Part shown: piece after piece, positions 22,203-31,109 of the stretch
Numbering within the stretch: position 1 is the first letter of the stretch
Layout: each line of letters begins with the position of its first letter
DNA from: Tolypothrix campylonemoides VB511288
GTDB taxonomy: Bacteria > Cyanobacteriota > Cyanobacteriia > Cyanobacteriales > Nostocaceae
Assembly: GCA_000828075.3 (NCBI GenBank)
Contig: JXCB02000001.1
Location: 949,670-1,013,669 of the forward strand
Length of the DNA: 64,000 nt
Reading direction: 5' to 3'
The notes under the pieces: model-generated
What the model saw: the letters and a program-made list of their open reading frames with translations, nothing else
Database searches by the model: none
What the model was told of the DNA's origin: nothing
Program-made: the position numbers and the translations under genes

Positions 22203-23069
22203 ATGTACCGCAATTTTAAAACCCAAGCTGAGCTAGATGCTCAGTACAGTCCCATTGAATTAGGCTTAGATGTACCTGGGTACGAGAAATTTTACGGCAT
22301 AAACAGTGCTAAAGTACGTCAAGAGCTACCTTGCAAGCTGAACGTTCCCTTCGGTCCTACCCTAGCCGAGCACCTAGACATTTTTCCGGCGGCGCAACCT
22401 AACGCTCCGATATTAGTATATATTCACGGTGGTTACTGGTTTCTAGGTAGCAGTAAAGACTCTAGCTTTGTTGCCAAGGGTTTGGTATCTGCTAATGTCA
22501 CAGTCGTTGTGATCAACTATGCTTTATGCCCAAAAGTGACTATTGACGAGATTGTCCGCCAAAACCGTAGTGCGATCGCCTGGATTTATCGTAACGCTGA
22601 AAGTTTCGGGGGAAACCCTAACCGCATATACGTATCTGGTCATTCAGCAGGTGGTCACCTAACTGCTATGGTCATGGCTACTGACTGGGAAAACGACTAT
22701 GGATTGCCGAATGATACCATTAAAGGTGGCTGTGTTATTAGTGGCTTGTTTGACCTCATGCCGTTTCCCTATACTTGGCTGATGCCAAAAATACAGCTTT
22801 CTTGGGATCAAGTTCTCCGCAACAGCCCAATTTACCATATTCCCGAAAAAGCTGGTTCGCTGATCATAACCTACGGGGCTGAGGAAAGCTCAGAGTTCCA
22901 CCGTCAGTCACAAGAATTTCTTACTGCTTGGAAGGCAAAAGGACTTGTAGGTGAATACCTACCACAGCCTGGTAAAAACCACTTCACTGCAATAGATGGT
23001 TTCCTCGATACCAATAGCCTGCTTTGCAGTGCAATTCTCAAACAGATAAGTCTCACAGCAAGTAGGTAG
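22203..23069 (+). CDS. Alpha/beta hydrolase of the kynurenine formamidase type
   Basis: A 288-residue cytoplasmic hydrolase with the oxyanion-hole motif HGGYW (75-79), which is characteristic of kynurenine formamidase-like enzymes, the nucleophile S148 in GHSAGG and a late catalytic histidine in GKNHF. Known relatives split N-formylkynurenine, an early step of tryptophan degradation, but the family includes other aryl-ester and amide hydrolases. No tryptophan dioxygenase or kynureninase is in the window, so the substrate is open. ATG is preceded by GGAGCA. Confidence 0.75.
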   Translation: MYRNFKTQAELDAQYSPIELGLDVPGYEKFYGINSAKVRQELPCKLNVPFGPTLAEHLDIFPAAQPNAPILVYIHGGYWFLGSSKDSSFVAKGLVSANVTVVVINYALCPKVTIDEIVRQNRSAIAWIYRNAESFGGNPNRIYVSGHSAGGHLTAMVMATDWENDYGLPNDTIKGGCVISGLFDLMPFPYTWLMPKIQLSWDQVLRNSPIYHIPEKAGSLIITYGAEESSEFHRQSQEFLTAWKAKGLVGEYLPQPGKNHFTAIDGFLDTNSLLCSAILKQISLTASR

Positions 23070-23456
23070 GTGCAAAGAAACGGTCCTAAATGTAGTAAGG
23101 GCTGTCTTCCCTTAAAATCGTTGCTTTGAGCGAAGACAGCGTATTTTATAGCAGGGGACTAGGGACTAGGGACTGGGGACTGGGTGAAAAGCCTTTTTGT
23201 GTCTAGCTTTTATCATCTGTTGATGTCCTAACCACCTTGGCTGTTGCTATATATTAATTTCACCCACTGACTTAACCTATACAAAACGGGACAACCTTCG
23301 CAAAAAAAGCGGATTAACTTGTCAATAAGAGGAGCATCCCAATTTTGTAAATAGACAAAATGCAATTTATTCGCGAGTTGAAATTGCAAAGTGCCTCTAG
23401 AAGAGGTTTCTAGAGGCTCGGTAACAGCAAAAAAATGGTAGTTGCTACTTCAGCTA
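23070..23456. other. Intergenic region with short GGGACTA-type repeats
   Basis: The 387 bases hold no gene. GGGACTAGGGACTGGGGACTGG near 23155-23182 matches a degenerate tract found also near 45980 and 46090. A stem AGTGCCTCTAGAAGAGGTTTCTAGAGGC lies near 23392-23418 between this gap and the following convergent gene. Confidence 0.5.
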
Positions 23457-23849
23457 TTACTGTCTAAATTGGGCTGCTGTGATTGTCTGTGGCTTTCCAT
23501 CTTGGATCTGTCTAAACAAGAAATTCTGGTAATTTCCATCTTTTTCAGCATATGAATATACTTCATATCGCAAGCCATTGAGTTTTCCATCAGCTACCAG
23601 TTTGTTCCAGTCATTACCATTGACTCTTACAACAGCAGTTGGCGTACAGACATCATATTTAACATCTGTCGTGATAGTTCCTTTATACCAAGCAATTGTT
23701 GCGGTTGGTTGTGTAAACCAGCCTGGTTCAATAGTAGCAGATCCCTGATTGAGAATCTTTTCACAACTGTCTTGTGCTTGTGCTTCTCCCTGTCCTATAG
23801 AGAAAGTCAAGCAAATTATGAGTAATAAAGCGGCTATGAGTTTTTTCAT
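23457..23849 (-). CDS. Small secreted protein of unknown function
   Basis: A 130-residue protein with a signal peptide (about 1-25, ending GEAQA). The mature part has cysteines in DSCEKI and DVCTPT, probably a disulfide in the periplasm. No family recognised. The end of the gene is convergent with the hydrolase gene. Confidence 0.6.
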   Translation of the reverse strand: MKKLIAALLLIICLTFSIGQGEAQAQDSCEKILNQGSATIEPGWFTQPTATIAWYKGTITTDVKYDVCTPTAVVRVNGNDWNKLVADGKLNGLRYEVYSYAEKDGNYQNFLFRQIQDGKPQTITAAQFRQ

Positions 23850-24069
23850 TAGTTTTAGATATCCAGCAAATTAGAGTGTCAATAACATCACATTAGTAAC
23901 ATATCAAGAATTAAAGATTATTCAAAGTAAGAAAAGTAGGAAAAGCAGGTTATTCTTTCATATAATAAAAATATAAAATGGGAAAATTAGGTTGGGTAAG
24001 TTTTATCTAATTAGGTATAGTGTGAACTTGACAAAATAAACAAGATAAGCACAAGCAAGGGTGTAAGAA

Positions 24070-24303
24070 ATGTACTTGACAGCTGAGCAAGATCAATGAG
24101 AAAACTTCAATGCTGTTGTTGAAAATCGCTCTTGTGTCAAGTTGATGTCACAGGGCTTTGAAACAAAATAGGCTGAGACGCTGAATGCGCGCGATCAGCG
24201 TCAGCCAAAAGAAATAGCAGACATCGGTAGTATTCAGCAGAGTCTAGTCGAGCATTTTGCGGAAATTAAAGACCTGAGAGTAGAGCGAACCAAAAAACTT
24301 TAC
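24070..24303 (+). pseudogene. Remnant of an ISAs1-type transposase N-terminus
   Basis: One reading frame runs from ATG 24070 with two in-frame stops (24097 and about 24169) and then gives SLVEHFAEIKDLRVERTKK, which resembles the N-terminal associated domain of ISAs1-family transposases (pattern HF..i.DpRvERtK). It ends abruptly at a small hairpin (24302-24321) with no DDE part. Read as a dead fragment; the family assignment rests on this short motif only. Confidence 0.45.
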
Positions 24304-24360
24304 CCCCAATTTATCGGGGGTCGCCCCAGACGGGGGGATCTTATCCGAACCATATTGCAT

Positions 24361-25251
24361 CTACTTCTGATTCTTATTTAACATATTCAGAGCAATTTCT
24401 AAACTATACTTCATCCGATTAAAAGCTTCTGCTAAATCTCCGATTTCATCTTTAGATTGTTTAGTAAAATTAGCATCCATATCGCCAACGCTCACTTTTT
24501 CCGCCACATTAGCAATTGTTTTAATACGCTGTAGCACAACTTTTTTTAACAACTGATTCATGATCAGAACAATGGCTGTAAAAATAACTCCTACAACTCC
24601 TAGGACAATCATCAATGACTGATTAGCACTTTTTAAAATGTCTTCAGCCGGGATATAAACTATTTGCGCTCCAAGAATTTCATTGAGCTTCCATCCATAA
24701 CCACCCTCTTTTCCGTAGGTCACTATTTGACTTTTTGGAGCTAATTCGGGAGTGGTATGGCAGCGCAGACAACTCTTGTCTTGAATGGAAAAAGGTCGGG
24801 CGCTATAAAACAGTTTTTCTCCAGACATATTTCGGTAACCAGAGAGGTCTTTGAAACTAGAGTTTTGACGAAATCGTTCAACAATCTCAGCTTCAAAATC
24901 GTCAGTTTTATCTCGCGGATTTGTTGGATTCAGAGTGGCATCTTTGTAGATAAAATTCCCATATTCTTTGTTTTTACGTAAAATCTCAAACACCTCTCTA
25001 GTGGCAAATGAGGGTATGGATTCCGGGATAAACTGCTCTTGAGTGTCCACTCTCGGTAACAACAACGGTTGTACGCGATCGTTGGTATAGCTTCTTACAG
25101 AGTTGGCAATTTGCATCAGAATCAAGGCTTTAGAGCTTACCTCATTCTGTGCCTTTGTTTGAAGTACATTCGATAAAGCGATACCACTAATGAAAATACC
25201 GCTAACTAAAACTATTATTAAAATTAGATTAACCTTAGTTCCTATTTTCAT
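24361..25251 (-). CDS. Membrane heme sensor protein, Tll0287-like (DUF3365) domain plus HAMP
   Basis: A 296-residue paralogue of the protein at 327-1277: N-terminal helix (about 7-30), extracytoplasmic Tll0287-like domain with heme motif CLRCH (about 160), second helix (about 205-228) and HAMP (about 230-285). There is no output domain. It is divergent from a PhnD-like substrate-binding lipoprotein gene across 307 bases, which suggests that the two sense related extracytoplasmic signals (inference). A small hairpin (24302-24321) lies beyond its stop codon. Confidence 0.85.
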   Translation of the reverse strand: MKIGTKVNLILIIVLVSGIFISGIALSNVLQTKAQNEVSSKALILMQIANSVRSYTNDRVQPLLLPRVDTQEQFIPESIPSFATREVFEILRKNKEYGNFIYKDATLNPTNPRDKTDDFEAEIVERFRQNSSFKDLSGYRNMSGEKLFYSARPFSIQDKSCLRCHTTPELAPKSQIVTYGKEGGYGWKLNEILGAQIVYIPAEDILKSANQSLMIVLGVVGVIFTAIVLIMNQLLKKVVLQRIKTIANVAEKVSVGDMDANFTKQSKDEIGDLAEAFNRMKYSLEIALNMLNKNQK

Positions 25252-25558
25252 GGTTTTTTTGCTGAATATACACCTGTTATATATAACTTCCAGAGAATGA
25301 ATGAAACTCTAACTTCATCCATCCAATTATGTCATAAAATTTTAATTGCTTACATGATTTTTTTGAAATATAACGGTTTTTAATTACAGAATGTGTATAT
25401 GTACTGAAGGAGGTATTTTGCCTTGATACTACTGTGTTTCACGCAATTTTAACTTGCTATAATTTTTTTTATGCGATATTTTTATTCGCTTAAAATAATG
25501 TTTAACATTGTTAGATAATAAGAAAATATCCATCAAGAAAAATATTTGCTAAAAACTG
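25252..25558. promoter_or_regulatory. AT-rich divergent promoter region
   Basis: The 307 bases between the heme sensor and the PhnD-like gene are very AT-rich; no gene or named operator was seen. Confidence 0.45.
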
Positions 25559-26419
25559 TTGATGTCATCCCAACTTTCCCGACGTTTATTTATTTTGCAG
25601 ATGCTACTCTTCATCACCGCCTGTGCAGGGGAGGACACATCAAATCGAGAACTTGAGTTAGTTATTGGCGTGATTAGCTACGGAGAAGGAAAACAAGCGC
25701 TAGAACGATTTGTTAGGTTTCGTAAATATTTGGGTGAAAAAACAAGGGCAGTTATTCAATTAGAACCGACTTTGAATGAGAATCTAGCGATTGAGCGGAT
25801 TCAGCGTCGTGCTTGGTCATTAGTCTTTGCTCCTGCGGGTTTGGCAGCAATTGCAAGTGCTAATTATCAATATTTACCAATTTTCCCTCTTCAGGTAGAA
25901 AGCACTTCACGAGCGATATTAGTTGTACGTAAAGACAGCCCACTGCGACAATTGAAAGATTTACAGAATAAAATAGTAGCCTTGGGTCTACAAGGTTCCG
26001 CTACCGGATATTATATTCCACTGTACAATCTTTATGGTTTAACCTTAGCAGAAATTCTATTTGCTCCTACACCAAAAACAGTACTTGAATGGGTGGCACA
26101 AGGAAAGGCTGCTGCCGGTGCCATTTCGTTGGAGGAATTTAATTTATATAGAACAAAATTGGGTGCTGCAGAGTTTCGCATCTTATTCTCTGACTCTCAA
26201 AGCGTTCCGCCAGGTGCTATTTTGATTGGACCGAACATCGAAAAAAATCGTCAAGAGCGGATTCGTAATTATCTTAAAGATGCCCCTCCTAATTTGGTTC
26301 AAGACGTTGGATATGTACCAAATGCAGAAGCACCAGATTATCAATATATGATTTCTGTAGTCAAGCGGGTAACATCTATTGCAGCACGTCTTAATTCTAA
26401 ACCTGTTCAGCTATTTTGA
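25559..26419 (+). CDS. PhnD-like periplasmic substrate-binding lipoprotein
   Basis: A 286-residue protein with a lipoprotein signal (lipobox ITAC, cysteine near residue 22) followed by a PhnD/phosphate-phosphonate-type type-2 periplasmic binding fold. Recognisable segments are the early ELVIGVISYGEGKQ, WSLVFAPAGLAAIA and the hinge region VALGLQGSATGY. Such proteins deliver a ligand to an ABC transporter or act as sensor inputs. No permease or ATPase is adjacent. The divergent heme/HAMP gene makes a sensing role possible (inference). Confidence 0.8.
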   Translation: MMSSQLSRRLFILQMLLFITACAGEDTSNRELELVIGVISYGEGKQALERFVRFRKYLGEKTRAVIQLEPTLNENLAIERIQRRAWSLVFAPAGLAAIASANYQYLPIFPLQVESTSRAILVVRKDSPLRQLKDLQNKIVALGLQGSATGYYIPLYNLYGLTLAEILFAPTPKTVLEWVAQGKAAAGAISLEEFNLYRTKLGAAEFRILFSDSQSVPPGAILIGPNIEKNRQERIRNYLKDAPPNLVQDVGYVPNAEAPDYQYMISVVKRVTSIAARLNSKPVQLF

Positions 26420-26498
26420 TTCACTATTTGATTCACTATTTGATTCACTAAAGGATTCCTAACTCTGTTTCAGGACCAAACTTATTAATCAATCACTA

Positions 26499-28133
26499 TT
26501 AATCAATCACAAACATGAATGCGATCGCGTCTCGCCGACCAAGACTAATGCGCAGACCTGATTTTAATTTGTACCAAACACCTGGTATAAGTGGATATTT
26601 ATTAATGAAAGTGCCGTTAGAACTGTTGAGGTCTTGGATATAGTAGTCGTTACCATCGTAACGAATCTGGGCATGAACCCGTGAGACAACTCCAGAATTA
26701 GGAAAATGTGAAAGATCGACTTCCGGGACAATGCGATCGCTCGACTTGCCAATATTAATAACCTGAAAATGTTCTGGCAATTCAATGGCTCTGTCCGTTC
26801 CCACATGGATTAGCTGTGCAATGGGCTGTTGTAGGATTGTGGGAGACGCGGGGAATGGCAAAGGCGAAGTTGGTTGTTCGTTGCGAACTGGTGGAGCCTG
26901 TAGCTGTATGGTTTTGGCTGTAAAATTGAATATTTTAGTCGTTAGCAGATAATTGAAGACTGCAAATGAAACCAGGGAAAAAACAGCGCTCGTATAAAAG
27001 ACTGATTGTATTCCCCAAAAGCTAACAGCAATGCTTCCTAAAAAAGGACCAAGTGTCTGTCCCCACGACATAATTGAGGTGTTTACCGCCATAAATCCCG
27101 CCCGAGATTCTTGTGCAGAAAGCCCTGCTAACAGTGCTTGGGAGGATGGAAGAGCGATACCTTGAGCTGCACCGAGTAAAAAAAGCGGGATGAATACCAA
27201 CCAAAAGTTAGGAACAATAGCGAGTATTAACAGGGCGGCTGCAAAGAGAATAAAAGCGAGCTTGATCAGTTTGATTTCCGACAGACGCTGAGTCAAGCGT
27301 CCCAATTGAGCACCGAAGAGTGCTAGAGCAATTGACATACTCGCCAGGAGAATCCCATTTACCGAATCTGATGTACCAAACTTGTTTGTCGCCAAGAATG
27401 GGATATAGGTAAAACATAAAGTTTGCAGCAAGAATATAGACATGACCGCGAACAACAGCCCGAGTACGTGACGATTGTTTATGCTGGTCCAAGTACTTTG
27501 TAGATAAGATTTAAGTTGAAATTTCTCTGTGTTCTGCGATCGCCCTGGTAATCTTAGTGTCACGAGTACCAAAAATGCCACCGGAATGGCAACCAACCCT
27601 ACTAAAAACGTATATCGCCAGTTAAAGTCGCCTAATATCCCACCAATCAGAGGAAAAAATGCCCCACTCATACCAATTAAAGCGGCATTAAGTGCCATTG
27701 CAGTGCCTAGCGTTCTCCCCTGATAAAGGTCACCGATAACGGTAAGTTGTAGTGGTTCCAAGCTAGCAGCACCAACACCTTGTAAAAGTCGCCCTCCTAA
27801 ATGGGTTGTAAAATTAGATGTCAAGCCGCTCAACGCCCCACCAAAGGCAAACACTAGCAGCGAAGGAATCAGGACTTGTTTTCTGCCTAAAATGTCAGCT
27901 AAAATTCCAAATACCGGAGTAATAATGGCACCAGGCAACTGGAAAAGTGTCGATATCCATGAAGCTTGGTCTGGTGTAACTTCAAAAAATTGTTGTATGG
28001 TTGGCAGTGCGGGGTTATAAAGGGTTCCCCCTATAATTCCCACCAATGTCACAAAATTGATTATGTAAAAATTCTTATCTTTGAAGATACTAGTTTCAAC
28101 CTTTGGTTGAGTTGGCATTCTTGATTGACTCAT
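26499..28133 (-). CDS. MFS transporter with a C-terminal FHA domain
   Basis: A 544-residue fusion. Residues about 20-410 form a 12-helix major facilitator (DHA-type drug/proton antiporter pattern, with FGILADILGRKQVLIPSLL after helix 2). After a proline-rich linker (about 415-435) comes a forkhead-associated domain (about 440-540) with the phosphothreonine-site motifs NIGKSSD, SRVHAQI and NSSNGTFIN. Efflux in the inner membrane with the FHA on the cytoplasmic side is expected. A phosphothreonine-reading tail on an exporter suggests control by a Ser/Thr kinase, and one lies at 14023-15639 (inference). It could export the product of the nearby VioB/P450 locus, which is not shown. Confidence 0.85.
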   Translation of the reverse strand: MSQSRMPTQPKVETSIFKDKNFYIINFVTLVGIIGGTLYNPALPTIQQFFEVTPDQASWISTLFQLPGAIITPVFGILADILGRKQVLIPSLLVFAFGGALSGLTSNFTTHLGGRLLQGVGAASLEPLQLTVIGDLYQGRTLGTAMALNAALIGMSGAFFPLIGGILGDFNWRYTFLVGLVAIPVAFLVLVTLRLPGRSQNTEKFQLKSYLQSTWTSINNRHVLGLLFAVMSIFLLQTLCFTYIPFLATNKFGTSDSVNGILLASMSIALALFGAQLGRLTQRLSEIKLIKLAFILFAAALLILAIVPNFWLVFIPLFLLGAAQGIALPSSQALLAGLSAQESRAGFMAVNTSIMSWGQTLGPFLGSIAVSFWGIQSVFYTSAVFSLVSFAVFNYLLTTKIFNFTAKTIQLQAPPVRNEQPTSPLPFPASPTILQQPIAQLIHVGTDRAIELPEHFQVINIGKSSDRIVPEVDLSHFPNSGVVSRVHAQIRYDGNDYYIQDLNSSNGTFINKYPLIPGVWYKLKSGLRISLGRRDAIAFMFVID

Positions 28134-28238
28134 GGATTTTATTTTTAATTAACAAATATTTGGCATTTTCCTTTTGTGAATTATTATAATAAACTGAATG
28201 AATAGGAACTGACTGGCTTATCATTTATTTATTATCAT

Positions 28239-28757
28239 TTATTTAACTGTTGCTATGCACTCAATTTCCACTCGTGCATTAAGAGCTAAACCGCTCGCTC
28301 CTAATGCGCTTCTTGCAGGCAGTCGAGATGCTGAAAAATAAGTCAGATAAACTTCATTCATAGCATTCCAATCATTCATATCAGCAAGCATCATTTTGCA
28401 TTTCACGACTTGGCTGAGTGATGAGCCATGCCTTTCAAGAATACGTTTAATATTCTCCATAGCTTGCTTTGTCTCAGCTTTGACCCCACCACTGACAAGC
28501 TGTTTCTTTCCAGGTATGTTTCCAAGCACCCCTGATAAGTAAAGCATATTACCAACACGTACGGCTTCCGAAAAGGGAAGATTCATAGATGTTGTTTCAG
28601 GAGAAGTGAGATATTCTACAGAATCTGGAGAAAATGACATTTGTTGCTGATTTTTGCTAAGTTTTTGTTGTCTAGCTTCAATGGTAGAAGTTAAAGCAGT
28701 ACCCAAGAAAATGACAGTGATTAACGGAAATATGAATTTCATCGAATTCTTCCTCAA
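28239..28757 (-). CDS. RidA/YjgF-family protein with export signal
   Basis: A 172-residue protein. A signal peptide (about 1-28, ending STIEA) and a 20-residue linker precede a RidA domain (about 50-172) with NLPFSEAVRVGNMLYLSG and the conserved arginine in NARVEIE. RidA proteins hydrolyse reactive 2-imino acids to keto acids. The usual protein is about 130 residues and cytoplasmic; the added signal would place this one in the periplasm. It lies between a membrane-protein gene and the MFS-FHA gene on one strand. Confidence 0.82.
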   Translation of the reverse strand: MRKNSMKFIFPLITVIFLGTALTSTIEARQQKLSKNQQQMSFSPDSVEYLTSPETTSMNLPFSEAVRVGNMLYLSGVLGNIPGKKQLVSGGVKAETKQAMENIKRILERHGSSLSQVVKCKMMLADMNDWNAMNEVYLTYFSASRLPARSALGASGLALNARVEIECIATVK

Positions 28758-28877
28758 CCAAAGTCTAAATAACTAAGAGACATCTCCAGAAATAAGCTAT
28801 GAGCTCTTTTGCTTGAGCCAAAACCGAATTTCCGGAGAGGTCTAAAAAATTATTATTTGATTATTCCATCACCAGGA

Positions 28878-29399
28878 CTAAGATTCTTTTTGCGAAGTAG
28901 CATCAGTTTTAGTTTGCCTTAAACCAAAGAGAACAATAAAACAACTTAATATGGTCAAGATACTTATGTTTTTGATAGCTATTTCGGTACTAGTTTCCAG
29001 CCAAGGAATACCTTCGGGCAATCCCATTGCAGTAATAATAAACATTCGGCTTAAGCCAAATGCTGCAGCCAAAAACTCAACAATCATGCCAACATAAGCA
29101 CTAATGAGAAGCATCCAAAAATTTGCTCTAGCAACCCAAAGCGGTAACTTGAGTTGTGGATAGGAGAAACCAATCACAGCTATGAACACTCCTTGTGTAA
29201 TTCCGAGCAAATGGGTAGCTAGCCCTGCACGTGGATTAGCATACAAGGGTAAGAATAGACCAGCAAGAAATCCTAACAAACAGATAAAAATACCATGCCA
29301 GAGAAGTCCGCGTTTAAAAGCCTCACTCTGAATGCCATTCATCTCAGAAGATAGTGTTTCTGACAAATTAGATTGAGAAGTTTTCTCAAGGGTACTCAT
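28878..29399 (-). CDS. Four-helix membrane protein, hydroxylaminobenzene-mutase-like
   Basis: A 173-residue protein with four predicted transmembrane helices (about 32-52, 65-85, 92-115, 145-165). The motif NPRAGLATHLLGITQG at the end of helix 1 resembles the conserved NPRxGLxxHL segment of hydroxylaminobenzene mutases (HabA/HabB), which rearrange aryl hydroxylamines. The catalytic chemistry is not proven by sequence, so another small membrane family is possible. It precedes the RidA gene on the same strand, 120 bases away. Confidence 0.55.
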   Translation of the reverse strand: MSTLEKTSQSNLSETLSSEMNGIQSEAFKRGLLWHGIFICLLGFLAGLFLPLYANPRAGLATHLLGITQGVFIAVIGFSYPQLKLPLWVARANFWMLLISAYVGMIVEFLAAAFGLSRMFIITAMGLPEGIPWLETSTEIAIKNISILTILSCFIVLFGLRQTKTDATSQKES

Positions 29400-29618
29400 T
29401 TTTCATTCTCCATTGATGTGAAGTCAAAGCCTCTCAGTCTACTTATGACGCTACTTCTAACTTAGTGGTACTTTAATCCAAAATATCAGAAGTTATTCAA
29501 AATGCCATACAGTGATTTCTTAACCACTTTGATATACTACAAATCAAAAATATCCGCAACCTTGGTCAGGCGATTTCTTGAATTTTTTTTAGTTGTTTTT
29601 GCTACTCAGTAAATGCAA

Positions 29619-29642
29619 CGCGGGTTGGTGAGTCAACCCGCG
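29619..29642. terminator. GC-rich hairpin at the end of the peptidoglycan-binding gene set
   Basis: A perfect 9-bp stem (CGCGGGTTG/CAACCCGCG) with a 6-base loop lies just beyond the stop of the last small gene on the minus strand. There is no immediate U-tract; probably a transcript end or stability hairpin. Confidence 0.5.
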
Positions 29643-29659
29643 AAACCTTAAGCTTTAGG

Positions 29660-29884
29660 TCAAGCAGGAGGACCACCTAATTTTTGACCTGTTTGAGGTC
29701 CCACAACTCCATCGACTGTTAAGCCGTTGTCGCTTTGAAATTTTTTGACGGCATTTTCGGTTTGTTCATCAAATGTGCCGTTAACTGCACCTGCGTCGAG
29801 ATATCCCTTCGCAGACAAATCGCGTTGCAGTCCTTCTACAATTGGACCTGTGGAACCACGAGTTAAAGTTGGAGGCGTACTCAT
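29660..29884 (-). CDS. Small peptidoglycan-binding-domain protein, tandem copy 3
   Basis: A 74-residue protein that is essentially one PG_binding_1 domain: LTRGSTGPIVEGLQRDL, then NGTFDEQTENAVKKFQ and VDGVVGPQTGQKL. No signal peptide is visible, so it is either cytoplasmic or exported otherwise. It differs from copies 1 and 2 at only a few residues. An 8-base GGAGAAAC-type ribosome site precedes ATG. The copies share their upstream spacer as well as the coding part. Confidence 0.85.
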   Translation of the reverse strand: MSTPPTLTRGSTGPIVEGLQRDLSAKGYLDAGAVNGTFDEQTENAVKKFQSDNGLTVDGVVGPQTGQKLGGPPA

Positions 29885-30039
29885 TGTTCTGTTTCTCCTT
29901 AATCAATGACAAAATTAACTGCTGTGCTTTCTTGAAATTTGAAAAATAAGAAGATAGAAGTCGCAAAAGAAATATTAATAAATTTGTGATTCTTCAACTT
30001 TGATTCTTCCTACTTTTCTCCAGGGTCAGACTTTTGGTT

Positions 30040-30267
30040 TTATGCAGCAGGAGGACCACCTAATTTTTGACCTGTTTGAGGTCCCACAACTCCATCGACT
30101 GTTAAGTCGTTGTCGCTTTGAAATTTTTTGACGGCATTTTCGGTTTGTTCATCAAATGTGCCGTTAACTGCACCTGCGTCGAGATATCCTTTCGCAGACA
30201 AATCGCGTTGCAGTCCTTCTACAATTAGACCTGTGGAACCACGAGTTAAAGTTGGAGGTGTACCCAT
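30040..30267 (-). CDS. Small peptidoglycan-binding-domain protein, tandem copy 2
   Basis: A 75-residue single-domain PG_binding_1 protein, nearly the same as its neighbours. Distinct residues are MGTPP at the start, STGLIVEG for STGPIVEG and a DNDLTV loop, so it carries slightly more changes than copies 1 and 3. It has the same upstream AAGGAGAAAC ribosome site. The wall-binding fold fits repeating peptidoglycan, but no catalytic domain is attached. Confidence 0.85.
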   Translation of the reverse strand: MGTPPTLTRGSTGLIVEGLQRDLSAKGYLDAGAVNGTFDEQTENAVKKFQSDNDLTVDGVVGPQTGQKLGGPPAA

Positions 30268-30431
30268 TGTTTTGTTTCTCCTTAATCAATGACAAAATTA
30301 ACTGCTGTGCTTTCTTGAAATTTGAAAAATAAGAAGATAGAAGTCGCAAAACAAATATTAATAAATTTGTGATTTTTCAACTTTCATAACTTTCATTCTT
30401 CCTACTTTTCTCTAAGGTCAGACTTTTGGTT

Positions 30432-30659
30432 TTATGGAGCAGGAGGACCACCTAATTTTTGACCTGTTTGAGGTCCAACAACTCCATCGACTGTTAAGCC
30501 GTTGTCGCTTTGAAATTTTTTGACGGCATTTTCGGTTTGTTCATCAAATGTGCCATTCACTGCACCTGCTGGGAGATATCCCTTTGCAGACAAATCGCGT
30601 TGTAGTCCTTCTACAATTGGACCTGTGGAACCACGAGTTAAAGTTGGAGGCGTACTCAT
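30432..30659 (-). CDS. Small peptidoglycan-binding-domain protein, tandem copy 1
   Basis: A 75-residue single-domain PG_binding_1 protein, first of three near-identical tandem genes. It has YLPAGAVNG where the others have YLDAGAVNG. It is 66 bases after the diverged fourth family member, and the upstream spacer differs from that of the other two copies. Role unknown; perhaps a wall or spore/akinete-type surface factor. Confidence 0.85.
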   Translation of the reverse strand: MSTPPTLTRGSTGPIVEGLQRDLSAKGYLPAGAVNGTFDEQTENAVKKFQSDNGLTVDGVVGPQTGQKLGGPPAP

Positions 30660-30725
30660 TGTTTTGTTTCTCCTTGTTGTGTTTATTTAAAAAAATCGAT
30701 AGGTATGCAAGCTGCTAAATAGGAG

Positions 30726-30956
30726 TTATCCCAAAGCAGCATCTATATGACTTCCAGTTATGTGTCCAACAGTTCCATCCACAGTTAAATTGTGGTCTTG
30801 TTGGTATTTTTTAACAGCATTTTCGGTATGTTCATCGAAAACACCATTGACTCCATTCGGTCCAATTTCATATCCCAGTCGAGATAAGTTGCGTTGCAGA
30901 AGTTCTACATCTGCATGTGCGACACCAAGGCGTAAAAGTGGGCGTGCTTCTCTCAT
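30726..30956 (-). CDS. Small peptidoglycan-binding-domain protein, diverged fourth member
   Basis: A 76-residue PG_binding_1 domain protein: LLRLGVAHADVELLQRNL, then NGVFDEHTENAVKKYQ and VDGTVGHITGSHI. It is clearly related to the three tandem genes downstream but diverged. An in-frame start 69 bases upstream exists, but AGAAGGAAATC directly before the ATG at 30956 supports the shorter form. Its order in the set suggests it is the older copy or the parent. Confidence 0.8.
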   Translation of the reverse strand: MREARPLLRLGVAHADVELLQRNLSRLGYEIGPNGVNGVFDEHTENAVKKYQQDHNLTVDGTVGHITGSHIDAALG

Positions 30957-31109
30957 GATTTCCTTCTCGTTTTGACTGATATTAGTTAATAGGGGTGAAG
31001 GTTTGACAAATATGCAAGCTATCAAATTGGGGTTATGCCGTCACCGGAAGATGGTCGCCGGAAGATGGAAGAACACCCAACTGGCTAAGACTCCGCAGTG
31101 TTGGAGTTT

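Larger units (their letters stand above)
29660..30680 (-). repeat. Tandem triplication of a gene-plus-spacer unit of about 380-390 bp
   Basis: The coding parts at 29660, 30040 and 30432 are near-identical, and the spacers 29885-30039 and 30268-30431 are also near-identical (for example GACAAAATTAACTGCTGTGC in both). The period is 380-392 bases. The similarity of the spacers shows recent duplication. Confidence 0.9.
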
